64,000 nt of DNA from Mercenaria mercenaria (GCF_021730395.1 NC_069366.1:63121001-63185000), one strand, 5' to 3'. Positions 1 through 13,343 are shown, counted from the first letter of the stretch. The notes: generated by a model not told the origin, from the sequence alone. Program-made: numbers and translations.

Positions 1-940
1 AATACAATAAAATTTTTTGGGGGCCCAAAACCCTCGTAATTTGGTTTTAAATTTTAAAAAAAAACCAAAAATCAGCTTTTAGTCCAATTTTAAAAAATCA
101 GTAAGCTTAAGTTGTTTGTTATAACTTAAATGCCTTGTTTACTTAAAAATTTAAAACCCATCTTGTCTTTTCTTGTTTTTGTCTTGTTTTTTTATACATG
201 AAATTTTTTTCAAGTTTTTTTTTTAAATTTTAAACTGAAATTTCTAATTCTATAATTCAACGGTTTATTTGTAGATCTATCTGAAAATGTTTGTGTTTTA
301 CAAACACAAAATTTCAGCATTTTTAAATGAAGAAATCATATTGGGCCCCTTTTCTCGATTTAGAACTCGAACCTTCGTTTTTTTGAAGATTAGCAAGCAG
401 GGGAGCTATTTATTGATTTTAAATTTTTTTTCAAGTTGTGGTAAAAACCATGAATTAAAAGGGAAAAGAAAAAAAAATATACATATTTTGGTAGCATATG
501 TGGTAGCCTACGGGCTTAAATTTTGGGTTTAATGAGACACCGGCTGGGGTATTTTATTGGGCGGGTGTCGGGCACAAGCCAAGAAGGCCCTCCGAAACTA
601 CTAAACCCTAAAAATTTCAAATTGGGATAAGAAATTTTTTTGCACAACCCCACTTTAATCCCTTAAAAATTGTACCTTTCCATTTGACTTATCAGGGTGA
701 CCTTTAATTTTAAGGATATGGGAAAATTTTCACGGGCTGTCCAATTTCTGGTTGTCCAAATTCTGGGTCGGGAAAACCCGTATTTAATTTTAGATTTTTC
801 CCTGTATGATATTAAACGAAATTTTTTAAAATGGTATCCCCTTTTAAGAGTTTAAGGGGCCCGGGGGACAGTAAAAGGGTTAATTTTATCTTAAATGTAA
901 GACGCAAATTTTAAAAACATTTGGGTTTAGCCCAAGGGGC
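1..940. other. Gene-free, AT-rich segment that looks poorly resolved
   Basis: No credible gene is seen. The segment is full of stretched homopolymers of A, T, G and C. The SINE that begins at its right edge is distorted in the same way, while SINE copies elsewhere in the window read cleanly. The open frame at 287-532 is made of this low-complexity sequence and is not called. I read this as a low-accuracy contig edge or heavily decayed DNA. Confidence 0.5.
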
Positions 941-1225
941 CTCCCTGGGGGAAATGGTAAAAGGCCCCGACTTTTTTAAAACACTTGCCCCCCTCATGAG
1001 TGGGTTTGGGGGCCTCACTCGGGGGGTTGAATTCTTCATGTGAAGAAGCCCTCCAGCTGGCTTACAGAGAAGAAGCCATCCTGCTGGCTTACAGAAGGTC
1101 GGTGGTTCTACCCAGGTGCCCGCTTGTGTGATGCACGGAGGGGCACCTGGAGTCTTCCTCCACCATTAAAGCTGGAAAGTCGCCATATGACCTATCATGT
1201 GCTGGTGCGACGTTAAATAAAAAAA
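940..1225 (+). mobile_element. tRNA-headed SINE, full-length type
   Basis: The head resembles a tRNA: it has a distorted form of 'gagtggttaaggtc' (A box) and then a 'gggttcgagcctc'-like B box near 1001-1015. The body (about 1040-1170) carries 'ccagctggcttacag' twice and a cacctggagtcttcctccac block. The 3' tail, 'aaagctggaaagtcgccat' followed by 'gcgacgttaaat' and an A-run, is the same tail as the SINE at 4885-5025. The first 100 bases or so show homopolymer distortion; the rest is clean. Confidence 0.75.
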
Positions 1226-1669
1226 AAATTGTTCAGCTAACGAATGTCTTTGTCAACAATAGGATCAGTCACAGTACTTTAGAAATATAGAAAGACGCGG
1301 AAAATACGAAATGAAAAATAAACCTTTCACAAATATCCCTCCAGAACTGCCCCTTTTCCTTTTCACTTGTGTCTCCGTGCCTACCATAAATGGTAGACAC
1401 ATTGTCTGTGCATCCGTTGACAAGGACGCTGACTTCGTTTACTTGCCAATTACTCTTTCTGCTTGTTTTTACTTTTGTAGCGGACATCTTGTCATTAGAT
1501 ACAGACGATTTTTGACATAAGTCACGTGACCCGGATGTTTACATTTCAGACTGCATCACTGTTTTTTAGGTCGTACGACGGAAAACAGTCTTAGCTGCGA
1601 CCGAAGATGTACGACCGTGTTCATAAAACGGTTCGGCCGTAGTCGCAGAAAAAATCTTAAATATCTGTC

Positions 1670-1909
1670 TTACGATGCGACCGGCCTTACGACCGACCTC
1701 GATGATAAAACGGGACCCAGGTCTCTAAGACAGCATTGGTTACATGTGAGTCCAGGTGTGTGGTTTACAGCACTAAGAATTCTGGTGTGTTCTTGCTGAA
1801 CCACGTCATCAGCAAATCCTTCTATACCTTCTTTAAGATATTTATACGCCAGTCCACCTCTCACCCAGTTTCTATACTTCTTTTTCTCCAATTCACTTTG
1901 ATGATTCAT
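1670..1909 (-). pseudogene. Truncated copy of a CXorf38/DZIP3-like first exon
   Basis: The minus-strand frame begins with an ATG at 1909 (MNHQSELEKKKYRNWVRGG...). It matches the first 63 or so residues of the larger gene at 26,314: the KKKYRNWVRGGLAYKYLKEG block, GFAD(D/N)VVQ, and a CNQC pair. The match extends upstream into the 5' flank, where both copies have a similar stretch before the ATG (about 1910-1972 here). It stops near 1722, after CNQCCLRDLGP. Beyond that point is an unrelated CG-rich stretch (1565-1720) containing short palindromes such as gtcgtacgac. The Cys-rich middle, the DPWEIA block and the HEPN exon seen in the other copy are all missing here. It is most likely a partial duplicate that is now a pseudogene. 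An alternative is a real short first exon spliced elsewhere, but I see no convincing donor site. Confidence 0.6.
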
Positions 1910-2079
1910 TTCGCAGATATGTTTATTACTTCCGGCTATCCAACATTCGTTTTCGGTGCATTTCTTTAACGAAAAATACATAATCCTTTTAAACCTCTCA
2001 TTTTTTCTACAACAGCTTTTAATTTTATTTTGACTTTTGATCATTATTTTCTGAAAGTAAATCAAACATGCAAACAAAA

Positions 2080-4880
2080 AATCTGTTTTACCAAACGAGA
2101 CGCCATCTTTGTAAACATAAAATATTAATGCTATTTGTCAGGTTAAAAATGCGTATACTTTCCAATATGTAGCTCTATCGACAATAATGTTTCTTTTTGT
2201 TGTTTTTATTTTCTAAATAAAGTTTAGTAATCAATTGAAAAGGTTACATATTAATGTAAGTAACTACCTACCTATTTTAGTGTTTCACTTCTGTATGGTT
2301 AGATAATCTAATACGCAAAAGGTAAGATACCTCTAAATAGATTTACATGGACTCTGATCAGGCATTGCTATTGATTTTTCTCTTTCATATAAAATCATTT
2401 TTCTACCGTTAAGATCTTTTTCATACTCTGCAATCTTAAAGTGCATTAGTTTCTAAGACAAATAAGGCCATAAAAAGCACAGGTCACCGCACTCGCTTTT
2501 TATTTCGTAGGGTATTCATACTGTTTAAGCATTCTGAAATTAAGTTAAAGCGAAAACATGAGGGTACTGTATAAAATATATAATACCACAGAGAATGTTA
2601 CAGGGATTTCAGGTCTTGTAGGTTACTATGAATTATCCCACCCCTTTTTGCAATGGAAAAAAAAGACACGTTGTAAAATCTACAAAACAAATCGGCCGTT
2701 AAGATTCAAAATGAATTGTTGGGGTCACCGTGCATCTCAAAGCTATATTAAGAAATAAACCTTTAAAACCGGTGAAGTTTGATATATTAAGGTCCATTTC
2801 TTCGTTTTGTTTTGTTCTAATTTATATTTCCTAGATAATGTAAAGTGCTATGTTGAAAACTTTTATTTCAGTTGTAGCTTATCCTTATATATATCAGTCA
2901 GAAAAATATCAGAGCCAAACCTGGTCTACTTTAATAAAGATTGATACTTGAAATTACCAACTCCTGTCCCATTATAAATTTTCAATTTTAGGTAAATGCC
3001 AGCCAAAAGTAAGAATGATTTTTTCTTAATATTTAGAATCCGTTTGGTTAAATGGTACTTTTTAGCCATATTTTAATTAATTAATTAATTTTTATATACA
3101 TTTTGTTAAAAAGAAATATTCGAAGGATTATTTTCAAAATGGCGGATATCCTGCCAAAAAAATACTCGTACATCCTTAATGCGTGCGTGCGTGCATGCGT
3201 TTAATAAATCAGCATATCAAACACAAAAAGTATTAATTTTATAGATACTTATATTCAAGTTTAACGATGTTTCTTCGAACACACCTACCCACTTTGTTGA
3301 ATGACATTTGGAGGCAAATTGCCCACTGACACCTACTACTTTAAAATAAAAATCAACCAGATACTTGTAAAATACTCACAGTTTTACAGAGTAAGTTGTA
3401 TTGCCTGAATTCGACACAACTTTTATTATTGTAAGCATTACCTGTTTGTCAGGTCAGCTTAATTATATGTTTCATTCATTCGTGTGAGTGTCCCTATACT
3501 TCTATCAATCAATCCAAAGACAACATTTGACTTGAAGAGAATATAAAATTTCAATGTACATGCATATCAGTTATTCAGTTTTTAAGGTAATCACTTGCCA
3601 ATGTAAAATATGTCTTATTTTATTCTCATTCAATATCCTAGCCTCTTGTTCCATTTCAAATATGTTCAATCACAGTGTCTTATTTAGGTAACTGTACTGA
3701 AAATTTTAAATAAAACTGCATTTTCTTATTAAATTGACCACCTTGGACACTTGAGGTAACTTATATAGAATATCTCCTGAATTGAGTACCCTATACACAA
3801 ATACTTCTTACATACACTATTAAGCATAAATAAATGCTGCCAAAAAGTGTTTTTCTCCAATGCCGACAAATTTTCTCCTTAGGATATTACTGAAAGTGAC
3901 ATTGACAGTAAATAAACACACACTGATATTTCAAAAGGGACTGAATACACACCATTAACAATATCTTACAGGTCCTCTAAATAGACCTTTACTGCATTGT
4001 GTTCATCGATTTTGGGCCACAGGACCATAGATACAAGATGCTATTACTATTAAAGACTGTAAAACTTGATGCAGCTGAAAATATGGGGAAGCATAATGTT
4101 GCCACGAATATTTGATTTACTCTTGAGAAATGATTTACTTGGGTAATTTTTGCACACAAATGTAGGTCATGGAAAGCCTAAATACTTACTTTCCAACGTA
4201 TATCACATTTTTCAAATCAAGAAAAATCCCTGTCAAAGTACTCGTGCATGAAAAAAAATTGTCTAGCTGACTCAGTTAAACCCTGATATATAAAAGTTAT
4301 TAAAAATTAATGACAAAAAATCACGTCTAATATGTACTATTATTTCAATCCCGATAACTCCTTGGTTCAATTTTTTGCATTTTTTTTTTCGACAAACTGA
4401 CCGACAACAGCACTGATCATTTATGTTCACATCATGCTGGAAAGCAAATTAGATAAGTATGAACTTATCCAGAAATAGCAAACAATACAACACACCATAG
4501 ACTACTATTTGATGTTCAGAATGCCAAAAATAATGTAGCTGGGTCCTGAACACATTAAAGTAAAAAAGTAAATGTAAAATTTTATGTTTTATACCATGGC
4601 TTTCAACGAAACCACATTTTTACTGAAAAAAATGGTTGCTTTTTTCTTGTTGAGCCTAAAATGCAAACCTTTTTGTGTGCCTTTCATTACTTTTTGTTGC
4701 AGTAAACTTAAGGGTATTTTGATATTCAATTATCAGCGTTAAACCTGCTTCTAGCTGAGCTTTTGAGCAATTGATTCGGTAAAAAAATCTGAAATAAATT
4801 AAACTTTTATCAGTGGTCGCATAAAATGAGAAATAAATAAGACAAAAATGACATAACACACACTTTAATTGCTTAAATGA
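2080..4880. other. Intergenic; nothing recognised
   Basis: AT-rich sequence with small simple repeats (aattaattaatt near 3075; gcgtgcgtgcgtgcatgcg near 3180). The short open frames at 2558-2758 and 4656-4859 show no family resemblance and start or end in AT-rich sequence. No RNA gene was seen. Confidence 0.5.
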
Positions 4881-4884
4881 AATG

Positions 4885-5025
4885 AGAGAAATGTCCGAGT
4901 GGTTAAGGTCACTGACTTCAAATCACTTGCCCCTCATCGATGTGGGTTCGAGCCTCACTAAAGCTGGAAAGTCGCCATATGACCTATCATGTGTCGGTGC
5001 GACGTTAAATCCAACAAAAAAAAAT
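4885..5025 (+). mobile_element. Short tRNA-headed SINE
   Basis: A tRNA-Leu/Ser-like head with A box 'gtccgagtggttaaggtc' and B box 'gggttcgagcctcac' joins directly to the tail 'aaagctggaaagtcgccat ... gtgtcggtgcgacgtt' and an A-rich end. It lacks the middle body present in the copy at 940-1225, so it is either an internally deleted copy or a shorter subfamily. The head and tail are clean and show what the damaged copy at the window edge should look like. Confidence 0.8.
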
Positions 5026-5674
5026 GTTTCCGCATATACTATAGAATGGTGTTGAAGCAAAGTTATGTCTGTTTGAAAAGACGTATTTTAATAGCAAAAC
5101 TCTAATATGGTATCTATGGTAAAATAAAAGATACAAAATGAAACATACTATGAATGATAAAATCGTGTCCTTCCGACACGTGCGCTTAGTGTTTATTAAA
5201 GCTTCGGATATTTTGCCAAAATTTTGGAAGAAAACGTTTATTTTCCTCGTGCCAGTAAGCGTCTACGTCACTTGTTGAATCGTATTTCTAAAAGTAATGA
5301 CTGGTAGATTGCTTTTATCCTATATCTAAATTTGCATCTGTTACGGCTTGTTGAATGGTGTTGGAAGGTGACTTGCATCAAATAAAGGAAAGCAAACGAG
5401 CAAAGTGGTAAACACCAGTTACCTCCTATCTAAGAGGGACATGTAAGATATTTAGCGACCGTGCAGTTACACTTGTTATGTCGAAACTGAGGGTATGACA
5501 TCTAACAAATAACAGATTAAACATATTTTTGACATTTTCTAAAAGTGCGTTAGAAATATGAAAAAGATGTAAACAAACATGATTACCTCGTCCAACATTT
5601 AATATAAATTTCTGGTGATGCAGTGGTTTACTATATTCAGTATCGTCAGAAAATCATAATCACGAGCATTTAGC

Positions 5675-5677
5675 GTT

Positions 5678-5712
<35 letters not shown>

Positions 5713-5718
5713 CTTATT
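5675..5718. repeat. (ATTT)n microsatellite
   Basis: About ten tandem 'attt' units. The rest of 5026-6390 holds no gene I can support. Confidence 0.85.
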
Positions 5719-6393
5719 TTAGTTCTGTGGGGAATAGTGGCAGGGCCCATCATGAGGGGTCGATTATGCCGTATAACGAAACTGCGCATGACTCAACGCA
5801 GACACAAGGGTCATTTGGGTCATCTACAATTACCTGTTTGAAATATTAAAAATGCAAGTCATGGTCCTTATATCGATTTAAAATATCCACTTACTTATCT
5901 AAATTCTGGGAATATTTGTGTTAGCAGAAGCTGAAGGCGCTCTGTGGATTCTAGTGTAATTTGTAGGGAAATTGTTTTTGAAACAGAGAGTAATATTCAA
6001 TGTGAAGTTTGCAACTTTGTGAGTTTCCTTTCTTATGCTGGTATGTCTGTGACGCTAACTACTTGCAAGACAATTTCCTTTATATCAAACAAATTTTTTG
6101 TCATGTTTTGGAATACTTTTTGTTTATCACTAGCTACGCAAGGCAAGCTGATGCCATAAATGCTTCTAACAACACTTCAAAAATCTGTATGATACATAAA
6201 GCATTGATAGTCTATATATGTTGCCCCTGTGGTAGCTAATTTATATCCTAGAGAACTTCAGTTGAATAAGGCAAACAATTTTGATACCATTATTTTTCAC
6301 AGCTAATAAGATCTGCAAGAGTCTGTAGTCATGCTGATGACGACATTGTTTATAATATTGCTGGGGCTTCCGGATAAATTCGGGCGTTTTTTG

Positions 6394-6409
6394 TTTTGTT
6401 TTTTTTTTT

Positions 6410-6440
<31 letters not shown>

Positions 6441-6441
6441 G
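6394..6441. repeat. T-run followed by G-run, then (GTT)n
   Basis: A run of about 20 T is followed directly by a run of more than 20 G, then short gttgtt units. Run lengths in such a tract are unreliable in any assembly. Confidence 0.8.
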
Positions 6442-7308
6442 TTGTTGTTGTTGTTTGAAATTGTGATTGGCTGCCTAACAAAGCCATACAGTTAGGAGAA
6501 AGAATATCTACAAATGCGATATCCAGTTATATTAAGGCCTGTAATCTAAAAATGTTGTCACAAAATTGATTCCATCGGCCCAACCTCAGTCTGCATAATT
6601 TCGACGAGGTAGGAAAATTCGGGCACATTGTAGGAACAATTCAGACATAACAAAATACGATGGAATAATTAGGACTATATATTTTTTTCTCTTTTTTAAG
6701 TAAAATTCAAACATCTGGGAAAATATAAAATCTATTTTGAACATTCAATAATTGGTCCTAAATGTAAGGATATCATGTACGAACTTTATATAACAATTCT
6801 AGTACAAGGAGCCTGCAATTTCCCTTTATAAATTGCATGTTCAAGTTTTTCCTACTAGTACACGGGTGGAAAACGCGCAATCCAATTCCCACTGGGAATA
6901 CGCTTAAAATGGGTTGCGCGAAGTCACTTCCGGTGCTGGCGTTGCGCATCAATAAATACAAAATCGAGGAAGGTGGGTTTTTGTTTTGGTAAATAATGAC
7001 ATATTTACGAGTGTTTTCGAAAAAAAAGCAAAATGCTATAAGACACAAAAATGAACAAAGATCGTATGTTTGAAATACCAAATTATTGATTTAAGAATCA
7101 GCCCTGATATCATGAAAACTCTGCTGGCTCGATCTGTCAAAAAAGTTTGGAATCATGAAAAATGCAAATCTTCTAACTCTTGTGCCTTCTTTCTGGAAAT
7201 GTGACGCTTCTAATGATCAAACACGTGTATAACAGTCATGACTATTACATACACTTGAATGAATTGTTGCTTTTGGGGGAAAGATTGGGGAGAAATAACA
7301 AAAACAAT

Positions 7309-8140
7309 CAGGAATGGGGTTGTTCTCCGGGAATAGAGTTGCGCGTATAGATAGATAGATAGATAAGATAGATAGATAGATAGATAGATAGATTTTATTC
7401 CACCATAAGACGAGAAACATGTAGGCCCTAATACAGACAATTGGAAACTAAGTCTCTATAAAAATCAGGTTTCCAGATACCTTGACGCGAGGGATTCCGT
7501 AGACTAGTTTTGAATTCAAATAATTCCAAATAACAATAATAGAATGTAGCAGACGTTTTATAAAGTTTATGCCGAAGAAGCGTTCTAGTCCGAGTAAATT
7601 CGGACATCCGCATAATTCATTCGTACAGTTTTCAAATCCAATCTATAGTTATATGTTCTTCCATCTGAAGAAGCTAATTAATGTCTCTTTTGTGAAATTG
7701 ATGTGTCTCCGTTAAAATACAACTTTTTCACCAAACATTGCAATATGACTCATTCAAACAACAACGATATCGTTGCAAGGCGGGATATTTTTGACGAGGA
7801 ATCAGTTTCTGTATCAGGTTTGATATGATAGTATTTCTTTTAACTTTGAATTTAGAAGGGAAGATGAATGTCTTAAAATCTCAATAATATCAATAATATC
7901 AACAGTTTCTCGAAAATCAAATATGCCTTATCTGAGGACATCTGATGCTTTTTATGATAACTCAACTGTTATGAAATAACGGATATCAAAGTCATTTGCT
8001 TCAAATCCTGCTTACGGGGACATAATCAACAAAAATCGGAAATGGGGTTGCACACCGGGAATGGAGTTGCTGGTATGCATCATAATATATTCTATCCATT
8101 CATCCATCTATTTATCGTCTTATGGTGGAATAAAAGATAT
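7309..8140. repeat. Segment bounded by a direct repeat and an inverted repeat, with (GATA)n
   Basis: The motif 'ggaatggggttg' ... 'ccgggaatagagttg' at about 7313 recurs in the same orientation at about 8039. A block reading 'ttttattccaccataagacg' at about 7392 recurs inverted at about 8117-8136. A (GATA)n run lies at 7349-7394. No coding content was recognised. From 8141 to 9569 I see no gene; the frames there have no family resemblance. Confidence 0.55.
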
Positions 8141-9573
8141 TTCGTGTTTTACAAAGTGTCCCTGTGTTATGATACGTGTGTTAGGGGTTTATCTAGCGGA
8201 GGTAATTTACAATGTCTTGTTATAAAGGAACATGAGAGGGCTTACAGAGTGAGGTTTGGTGCCAATACAGTTAATTAAAAACCCTAACTCTTACCTTAAA
8301 CTCTGCAAAGGTGTTTTTGCCGCTGACCATTCCAAGATTGTACCCTACTATATTTTCTCTTCATGCATGTTCTGTGTCTGTTCGTTACTTCTTTTTTATC
8401 ACAGCATTCGTTGTTGTTACTGTGTACACTCGTTCAGCCACTGTTTACCTGAATATAGTTTCACATACCAAAATTTCTGTTTGGCAGTGCGGCAGGAACC
8501 AGTCATGACTGTGATAGTGATTGTGCGTAAAACTCTAACCGTGGTTGTGATAGTGATACTGCGTTAGACGCTAGCCGTGATCATGATGGATTAGTGTAAA
8601 TTCACCAAAAGTCTACACTTTTATACTGTTACTCAGAAACCTGCAAATATGTCCTTTGTTAATAAGTTAAGCTCTGAGAATAAAACGTTTAAGTGTTTCT
8701 ATACTCATGCAGATCGTCTGTCGAATAAATTGTCAGAACTCAAAATACTTTTTAAGAATGACCCTGATATTACAGGAATAATTTTAGGTTTTCCAAAAAG
8801 AAAAGAAAGAAAAAAAGAAATTCGTGGAAGGATACAATTAATTTGTAAACCCCAAGTTTTGTGACAAATCAAAGGGTTATCTAACAGTTTGATCTGGGAT
8901 GTTGCCAGACCTTGATCAGCCGAAACGCGCAAGGGTCGATTATAATCAGGTCTGGTAAAATCTATTAAAATGATGACAAATTACTCAATTGGATAAAATC
9001 ATGTCTTCTCAGCTCTCGTCAACAGCGCGATAGTTAACGATTGCTCTTCAATGAGGGGGAAGCGTTACCAATGGCATTCCACAGGAGTCTGTGCTAGAAC
9101 AAATATTTTGTTATGGATAATCATAAACGATAGTAAAAATTGCTTAGGCCTACAACAGGGAAATCTTTAATATCATAAATGACGAAATGGTGAAAATGAC
9201 TATGAAACAGGTTTAAATCATCTTCGCCAATAGAGTGAAAATGTAATTTAAAATTTGATGTAGAGAAACGTTAAACCCTTCGTGTTTGAATTCGTAATCA
9301 GGAAATTGACTACAGACGCTTACAAGGTCATACCTAAAGATACAACTGTACGAGACTTTGAAGTGACTTTCAAAACACACTTAAAATTCAAGTAACATAT
9401 TAATTGTAAGTGATTAAGAAAAAAGTTGATTAAATAAGGAATGCATTCCTTAATCTTTATAAGGCTGTATAAAACTCCTGTGAGGTCACAATTGGAGCAC
9501 TGCATTATTGTATCGAGTCCTAGATTCAAAAAAGGTTTTGAAGCTATTGAAAGAGTTCAGAAAGAGTAACTAC

Positions 9574-9971
9574 TGTAGCGTAACACAACACGACACAACA
9601 CGAAACGAGTCTGTACATTTTTGATGTTTATTTGTACAATGGAATATTTCGTACATACTTTCATAATTTATTTCAGAACTTCTTAAGCCTTAACAAATGT
9701 CATATCTAAAGCCTAACTTAATATCCGCCAGACCCATTACTAGGTCTCGCCTGGTCTCTCTAGACCCTTCTCTCCAAGACCCTTCTCCACGAGATATCTA
9801 AAAACATCATTATATATAGTAAATTTCTAACCATCATACATATGTACTGTCTGACAATTTGACGTATAAAACGTGTGGGTTTGATATAATAAACAATTAC
9901 AAACATGCATCATATATCAACTTGACAGGTGTGTAGCTGGTGTACTGTCTAACCTAACTGATTATTTTACA
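9574..9971. repeat. Left terminal repeat of the LTR element
   Basis: 398 bp with TG...CA ends. It opens with an 'acacaacacgacacaacacg' motif, contains a 'tatatatagta' TATA-like stretch and an 'ataataaac' stretch, and is preceded by CTAC. Confidence 0.8.
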
Positions 9972-12945
9972 CTCGTTACCCACCGAAAGAAAAAATTTGA
10001 ATTACAAATTTAAATTTTTTTAGACTTGAAGTACTATCTCTCGCCTTACAGTATGACATGTAGAATGATATTTAATATGATCAAGAACATTAGAATACTA
10101 TCTGAAGGAATGATATTAAAGAACAGTGTTAAAGAAAAAATCTTAAGTCATTTATACAATTAATGATAAACAAGAACAAAGGAGAATAGTATTTAAAACT
10201 AAACAATTTTCACATTTCATAAAAGTCTTTTTTATTTTATATCGGCCTTTGTAGTGGCACTTCTCCTTTCTTCCTCCAAGACTTTTTCTTTAACCCGTGT
10301 TACATCCATATTTCACAAAACCAATATCTGTAAAATAAAGCAAAACACAGGTGAGCATCTTTTAGAATATATGCTATATAAGAGTTAGGAAAAAGATAAC
10401 AATTTCGTTTAATAACATTGCTAAATTGCCTGTAATTATTGTCGCGTGTAAAAATATTTATCATGATATTTAAATTTCACTTATTTATACAAAGATTTTA
10501 TTCAGCATATTAATCTTACTTTCGAAATATTTTGATATTTGACAACAGATCTTAAATAAATAGTAAAATCGATATGTAATGACCAAAGTGTATGAATTAT
10601 GTATTGATAAGTAGAAAGAGAGAGAAGATAATTAGTTTTTTAGTGTTCTGTAATTTCCCAACTGGACCATTTTCTTCGCCAAACTTCACAGGCTCACAGC
10701 TTGCAGTCCAATTTCGCCATTGTCGCTTGGTTTCATCATCTTTCTACACATTTGTCCTTTGGTTCCGACATTCTTATACAGCGTAACGCATCACCAACAA
10801 TATCTGTAGCTAAGAATCTCCCGTCATAGGCCATAACGTTGTACCGCACTCTCCAAGTTTTTGATGTTCATCCATCTAATTTCATTTGCTAACTTCTGAA
10901 ATTTTCTAGAGTTCTCCAAGTTATAATATTATTGTTTCATTAACGTTATGTCCAATATTTCAGATGACCCCGAAAATACACTTCATGTAATAATGTCGTA
11001 AAGCAGATAATTATGTTGTTTCCCATTTGTCATACATGACAGATAAAATCAAAACTGCATGTTTACAAATTGTCATAATACACAATGCAAATGTCATCAT
11101 TTTGCTTTGACAGGTACTTCCCAATATGTAACCGTTACATGTAATGAGTCTCCCTTTGGCTATTATATAATGACAGTCCACAATATGACAAGACTTATAA
11201 TGTTGACTTGAAATACACTTTTTCCCAGGTTAATTTGACAGTTTGTCAGTATTTTATTTCAGACAGTTCGTATTTCATTTCAGACAGTTCGTACTTTCGT
11301 TTCATAAGTGGTATCTGTACTTCGAATAAACCGTTATGTTACCGAGAACCTTACTTCTTTGTACTTTTTTTTTTGCAAGCTATGTCCTACGTTTTACAAT
11401 ATTCGAAAAATAAAGATATCAGCCAAAATATGTTTCTAACAAAAAGCAAAACATGTTCTCAACATAAAAATATACTTTTTTAAAAATGTATAAGATAGCT
11501 ATAAAATTCTACAAAATAAAGCATTTAATCATTTCCAAATACAAACAGACATACATACAAAACCAACACCAATATATAAACAGAATAACTGATAATGATT
11601 TCTTCCATGATCTTTTACACAATGTAACCTTTCTTGATGATTCGACAGATATATTATGTCGTCCGCGAGAAAATATAAATTTTCCGACAGAATACCCTGC
11701 TTAAAACCCATGAAAGGTAACCTAAAAGTAACAGCACGTTCGACTGTTTTTGCAACTCTTTGACAAAAATACTACATCAGGTCTCATAAAACAAAAGCTA
11801 TTGCGCTTAAAATATCCGGTACACACATGTACCTCATAATGCAATATATGCATCGATTTCACGCTATGATAGTAAGACTCCGATTAAATATTTCGGAAGA
11901 CAGTATCTGTGTCTGTATAATAGTATACATCTTACAAAACAACTGGGATAACAACTTCCAGTCTCACAAACACAATATCAAGTAACACCTAGTATCTCAC
12001 AATATATATAAATTCGACCTTACTGGAATCCACATGTTCCAGCGACAATATCAAGTCATTTTTACGTAATAAACATATTCTTGTGCCATATCAGGCTTCA
12101 AAATATTTCCAGCACAACAGACCAGACCAACCTTTTAATTTACTGAGACCCGAAGTAACCAAATGGTTAGAAAGATAACCATGTACACATTTATTCAGCA
12201 ATGACAATTTAACCCAACAATGCATTATCATGTATAAAACATCTTAAACACGAATTCCACGTATTTAACTAGTTTTCAGCCGTTCCTTGTATTTTCACAT
12301 ATATTCGTGATGAAATATTACCCATAACCTCAACAGAAACTATTTACAACTCATTTTGCGCATATCTATGACTATAACACAAGTTTCATAGGACAATCTA
12401 TTCTCCTTCATTTAAACAATTTGTCAATGCGGGAATGCTCAAAACTGTTTAAATGTGGCCATAAGGGAAACAAATATCATATGGAACAAGTAAAATAAAC
12501 ATAATATGACAAGAAAAATTTTCGAAAAACAAATATTTTCACATTTGTATTTCTTAATTCAGTCTCTTGAGTATTTTCCTCAATGCATTTTTTCTTACTT
12601 TTACGGTTTTTTTTCTATTTATTTTACTCTTTTTTTTTAAGAATTTTGTATATTATGAGTTAGGCTTTATCATTTTATAAATTTGAATTTCTTTTCATGT
12701 CTAACAATTGATCAAAATAAATTTACCTTGAAATTTTGTTCAAAAATAGAAACAAAAATTTAATAAAAGAAAAGACTAGCTTGCAAAATTGCACTAGAAG
12801 ATAGGTAAAATGGCAACTCACAGTTTCTCTTCTTTCGTCTTGGCAGCGTGTCATCGTTGGCAGTAGTACTTCGCTTGGTAATGTCGCAACAACCCATCTT
12901 GAAATTCGACATCCTGTCTGCGGCTCCAAAAATTTAATAAGGTTG
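9972..12945. other. Interior of the LTR element, non-coding
   Basis: AT-rich sequence with no long frame on either strand. The longest frames (about 60-100 codons) carry no recognisable retroelement domain. Near its right end, minus strand, is a short basic open stretch (about 12,810-12,905), but I assign it no function. Confidence 0.6.
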
Positions 12946-13343
12946 TGTAGCGTAACACAACACGACACAACACGAAACGAGTCTGTACATTTTTGATGTT
13001 TATTTGTACAATGGAATATTTCGTACATACTTTCATAATTTATTTCAGAACTTCTTAAGCCTTAACAAATGTCATATCTAAAGCCTAACTTAATATCCGC
13101 CAGACCCATTACTAGGTCTCGCCTGGTCTCTCTAGACCCTTCTCTCCAAGACCCTTCTCCACGAGATATCTAAAAACATCATTATATATAGTAAATTTCT
13201 AACCATCATACATATGTACTGTCTGACAATTTGACGTATAAAACGTGTGGGTTTGATATAATAAACAATTACAAACATGCATCATATATCAACTTGACAG
13301 GTGTGTAGCTGGTGTACTGTCTAACCTAACTGATTATTTTACA
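12946..13343. repeat. Right terminal repeat of the LTR element
   Basis: 398 bp, identical by eye to 9574-9971, followed by CTAC. Confidence 0.8.

Larger units (their letters stand above)
9574..13343. mobile_element. Non-autonomous LTR element, recent insertion
   Basis: Two direct 398-bp repeats (9574-9971 and 12946-13343) begin TGTAGCG and end TTTTACA, so they have the TG...CA ends of an LTR. By eye they are identical along their whole length. The 4-bp sequence CTAC stands immediately outside both ends (9570-9573 and 13344-13347), which fits a target-site duplication. The 2,974-bp interior has no gag, protease, reverse transcriptase or integrase reading frame, so the element resembles a LARD/TRIM-type non-autonomous copy. 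Identical terminal repeats point to a young insertion. Orientation is uncertain. It looks structurally whole as a non-coding element. Confidence 0.8.

Noticed and set aside
12723-13028. 101-codon minus-strand frame across the LTR border
   Set aside because: It crosses from the terminal repeat into the interior and has no recognisable domain.
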